From NCBI GenBank assembly GCA_037190665.1, contig JBBCJT010000098.1:1-64000 (forward strand): a DNA stretch of 64,000 nucleotides, read 5' to 3'. This DNA is from JBBCJT01 sp037190665. GTDB taxonomy: Bacteria > Pseudomonadota > Alphaproteobacteria > Acetobacterales > Acetobacteraceae. Under the pieces are notes generated by a model. It searched no databases. It saw only the letters and a program-made list of their open reading frames with translations, and had not been told where the DNA came from. A program made the translations under genes and the position numbers. This document shows, one piece after another, positions 61,820 to 64,000 of this stretch. How positions within the stretch are numbered: the first letter of the stretch is position 1; the number at the start of each line of letters is the position of its first letter.

Positions 61820-62589
61820 GAGCGCGCTGGCGCCGGCGCGAGCAGGATCTCCACGCCGGCCGCATCCAGGGCCCGACGGAGCGGCGGAGGCGGCGACCGG
61901 TCGGTCACGAGGCGGGCGATCTTGTCGGCCGCGCAGATCAGGAAAGGGGCCTTCCGGCCGAACTTCGACGCATCGGCGAGCAGCGTGACCCGCCGGCCGT
62001 GCGCGATCATCGCGCGCGCGACCTCGGCCTCCTGCACGTCGAAGTCGACGGCTCCCTCGGGCCCGAGTCCCCCGACGGTCAGCACGACATGTTGCGGACA
62101 GAACCCGGCGATCTGCTGCAGCACCAGGGAACCGAGATTCTCCCCGCCCTCGCGCCGGTACTCGCCGCCGAGCAGGAAGACGGTATTGCCGCCGCCGCGC
62201 GATACCAGGTGCGCGATGCTGGCCGAGTTGGTCGCGACGACCAGTTGCCGCTGCGCCAGCTCCGCCGCGAACGCGATGGTGGTCGAGCCGGTGTCGATGA
62301 ACAGCGAATCGCCCGGGCCGAACAGCGCCGCGGCACGGCGCGCGATGGCGCGCTTGGCGTCCAGGTTCTCCACCATGCGGGTGCGGAAGGCGCCTTCGCC
62401 CAGCGAATCAGGCAGCGTGGCGCCGCCATGGAACTTCTGCAGCCGGTTCCGCGCGGCAAGCGCCGTCAGGTCGCGACGGACGGTTTCCTGCGAGACGTCG
62501 AGCTGCTCTGCGATCTCCTCCACGGTCATGCGCTGATGACGGCCGAGGAGTTCGAGCAGGCGCTCCTGCCGCACCGCCGGCCGCGTCAT
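61816..62589 (-). CDS. DeoR-family regulator (GlpR-like)
   Basis: A 257-residue repressor. The helix-turn-helix reads QERLLELLGRHQRMTVEEIAEQLDVSQETVRRDLTALAARNRLQKFHGGA, the DeoR signature. The sensor domain contains FIDTGSTTIAFAAEL, VVATNSASIAHLV and VVLTVGGLGPEGAVDFD, as in phosphosugar-responsive members. It is the first gene of the operon with the dehydrogenase, the FAD protein and the kinase, so self-regulation in response to a phosphorylated polyol is likely. Confidence 0.88.
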   Translation of the reverse strand: MTRPAVRQERLLELLGRHQRMTVEEIAEQLDVSQETVRRDLTALAARNRLQKFHGGATLPDSLGEGAFRTRMVENLDAKRAIARRAAALFGPGDSLFIDTGSTTIAFAAELAQRQLVVATNSASIAHLVSRGGGNTVFLLGGEYRREGGENLGSLVLQQIAGFCPQHVVLTVGGLGPEGAVDFDVQEAEVARAMIAHGRRVTLLADASKFGRKAPFLICAADKIARLVTDRSPPPPLRRALDAAGVEILLAPAPARS

Positions 62590-62716
62590 AGCCCGGTGCT
62601 GCTCCGCAAAGGCATGTATCCACCTCGATGATGAATCGGCATCGGCATCCTGCGCGGTAGCCGGCCATTGGCACGACGGTAGTGCATCTTCCGGACCGGA
62701 GCATGCAACACCCCGC

Positions 62717-62742
62717 GGCTGGCAGGCCCACGCCTGCCAGCC
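62717..62742. terminator. Strong stem-loop after the family-5 SBP
   Basis: GGCTGGCAGGC (62717-62727) pairs perfectly over 11 bases with GCCTGCCAGCC (62732-62742) around the loop CCAC. It lies 22 bases beyond the SBP stop on the minus strand, so it probably terminates that transcript before the DeoR gene. Confidence 0.65.
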
Positions 62743-62756
62743 CGGGTCGCGACCCG
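62743..62756. other. Perfect 14-base palindrome
   Basis: CGGGTCGCGACCCG directly follows the stem-loop, between it and the SBP stop. It might strengthen termination or be a protein-binding site; position alone cannot decide. Confidence 0.4.
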
Positions 62757-62764
62757 TCCCTGCG

Positions 62765-64000
62765 CTACTTCTGTGCGTTCCAGAACACCGGGATCGAGGA
62801 CGGGATCACGCCGCGCAGACCGGCGCGGTAGGCAGCCGGTTGCGCCAGCTGTCCCCACATGAGCGCGGGGGTGATCTCGAACGCGACCTTCGAGATCTCC
62901 GCGGCGATCCGGCGACGTTCCTCCACCCCCTCGGCGCGCGCGAAGGCATCCAGCAACGGGTCCAGCCGCGCATCGCAATGCCAGCCGGCGTAGTCGTTGC
63001 AGTTGTTCGCGATGTAGAAATGCGTCAGCGGCGAGGACAGGTCGAAGCCGGAGGCATGGACGCCGAAGGCATGCCAGCCCTCCTTGCGCGCCCGGCGGGC
63101 GAGCACGGTGCCCCAGTCCGTCGCCTGCAGGTCGACGGTGAACCCGGCCCGGCGCAGCAGGTCCGCGAACACCTCCGACGACACGCGCGGCGCGTCGATA
63201 TCGGTCGCCTGCAGGATGACGATGGGTTCTCCTGCATAGCGGGTCTTCTTCAGCGCCTCGCGCGCTGCCTCGATCGACGGATTCGCGCCGATCTCGCCGC
63301 CGGCTGTGGTCTCGTATGGCGTGCCGCACATGAAGAACGAACGGCAGTCCGGGCGCATGTGCCGATCCGGCAGGCCGAGGGCGGTCAGCACCGTGGTCTG
63401 GTCGACGAGGTGCCACAGCACGCGCCGGATCTCCGGATCATCGAAGGGCTTCGCCGCGTGGTTCAGGCGGATATAACCTTGGAAGGCGTGCATGCCATCG
63501 AAGCCCTGCACCGTGACCTGCCGGTTGCGCTCGAGGAGTGGCAGCAGGTCGAACGGCACGTATTGCAGGAAGTCGATCTCGCCGGACTGCAATGCGCTGG
63601 TCGCGGTGGCACCGTCCGGAACGGTCCGGAAGATGACCTGATCCAGATGCGGCACCTTGCCGCCGGCGAGAAAGTCGGCGGGTTCGGTGCGCGGGCGGTA
63701 GTTCGGGTTGCGATCGAGCACGATCCGGTCGCCCGGCCGGTACTGGTCCTGCCGGAAGATGAACGGGCCGGAGCCGATGACCTCCGTGATCCGCTGGTCA
63801 CCCGGTGTCTGCGCCAGACGCTCGGGCAGGATGAAAGGCACCGGGCTGTTCGGCCGGCCCAGCGCATCCAGCACAAGCCCCGACGGTTCCTTCAGGACGA
63901 TCCGGAAGCGGCGGGCGTCGATCGCCTCCATCGTGTCGACGGACGCCATCAGCCTGCGGCCGAGCGTGGAGCGCGGCGCCCAGCGGCGGATCGACGCCAC
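62765..64000 (-). CDS. Oligopeptide-type ABC substrate-binding protein (SBP family 5), partial
   Basis: The frame runs off the right edge, so the N-terminus and leader are missing; 411 residues remain. Family-5 features are VIGSGPFIFRQDQYRPGDRIVLDRNPNYRP, TSALQSGEIDFLQYVPFDLLPLLER and the C-terminal VEERRRIAAEISKVAFEITPALMWGQ. The methionine-like codon at 64000 is probably internal. Its permease and ATPase genes, if any, lie outside the window. It is transcribed toward the DeoR operon and separated from it by a strong hairpin. Confidence 0.88.
   Translation of the reverse strand: MASIRRWAPRSTLGRRLMASVDTMEAIDARRFRIVLKEPSGLVLDALGRPNSPVPFILPERLAQTPGDQRITEVIGSGPFIFRQDQYRPGDRIVLDRNPNYRPRTEPADFLAGGKVPHLDQVIFRTVPDGATATSALQSGEIDFLQYVPFDLLPLLERNRQVTVQGFDGMHAFQGYIRLNHAAKPFDDPEIRRVLWHLVDQTTVLTALGLPDRHMRPDCRSFFMCGTPYETTAGGEIGANPSIEAAREALKKTRYAGEPIVILQATDIDAPRVSSEVFADLLRRAGFTVDLQATDWGTVLARRARKEGWHAFGVHASGFDLSSPLTHFYIANNCNDYAGWHCDARLDPLLDAFARAEGVEERRRIAAEISKVAFEITPALMWGQLAQPAAYRAGLRGVIPSSIPVFWNAQK

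Noticed and set aside
62669..62686. TGGCAC...TGCA resembling a sigma-54 promoter
   Set aside because: The -12 element is TAGTGCA rather than TTGCA and the spacing is off; the direction would be antisense to the adjacent binding-protein gene.
1..64000. tRNA, rRNA, CRISPR arrays, insertion sequences, riboswitches
   Set aside because: I looked for tRNA-like ends, repeat-spacer arrays, transposase motifs and long conserved RNA leaders and saw none that could be supported, apart from the duplicated leader block.

Overview
The window is GC-rich, densely packed bacterial chromosome with many 1-4 bp stop/start overlaps. I see no rRNA, tRNA, CRISPR array, transposase or integrase. The families present (orphan Bug/TctC binding protein, Tat-exported binding proteins, fused HyuA-HyuB, DoeA/DoeB/DoeD/DoeX-like set, Slam-like secretion protein, IclR and DeoR regulators) suggest a soil or aquatic alphaproteobacterium, perhaps of the Acetobacterales/Rhodospirillales type. 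That placement is inference, since no marker gene is present.

Layout. 1-312 is the end of an AspT-type antiporter. 474-2178 is a YibI/YibH-like pair (DUF3302-like membrane protein and HlyD-type membrane fusion protein). 2223-8368 (minus) is a MoxR/Bat operon: MoxR, DUF58, DUF4381-like, VWA, VWA-TPR, BatD-like. 8504-11075 (minus) is a formylglycine-generating enzyme followed by its likely substrate, a Tat-exported sulfatase. 11257-13317 (minus) holds an AraC regulator and an orphan Bug binding protein. 13524-14745 (plus) is a chain of three overlapping frames ending in an outer-membrane beta-barrel.

14935-23194 (minus) is the most unusual locus. A Slam/DUF560-like outer-membrane protein lies directly upstream of a 1248-residue exported protein with an N-terminal FecR domain, a Pro-rich linker and a TbpB-like C-terminal barrel. 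An exported TPR-CHAT caspase-like protein follows, overlapping the previous stop and lacking a normal start codon.

23359-36388 is an IclR-controlled catabolic island: two crotonases with altered catalytic residues, a succinyl-CoA-synthetase-like ligase (beta and alpha), an FAD oxidoreductase, an acyl-CoA synthetase, an orphan Rossmann protein and an FbpA-type ABC importer. I cannot name the substrate. 36942-47711 resembles ectoine/N-acetyl-diaminobutyrate degradation (DoeD-, DoeX-, DoeB- and DoeA-like) next to an ABC importer with two tandem binding proteins, each carrying a conserved leader. 48210-57419 is a fused hydantoinase/5-oxoprolinase with a five-gene oligopeptide ABC transporter. 57781-62589 (minus) is a DeoR-led glycerol-3-phosphate/polyol operon. 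The window ends inside another family-5 binding protein.

Overall this is an uptake-and-catabolism region for nitrogenous and carboxylic small molecules, each module paired with its own importer and regulator, with a surface-protein/protease locus embedded in it.
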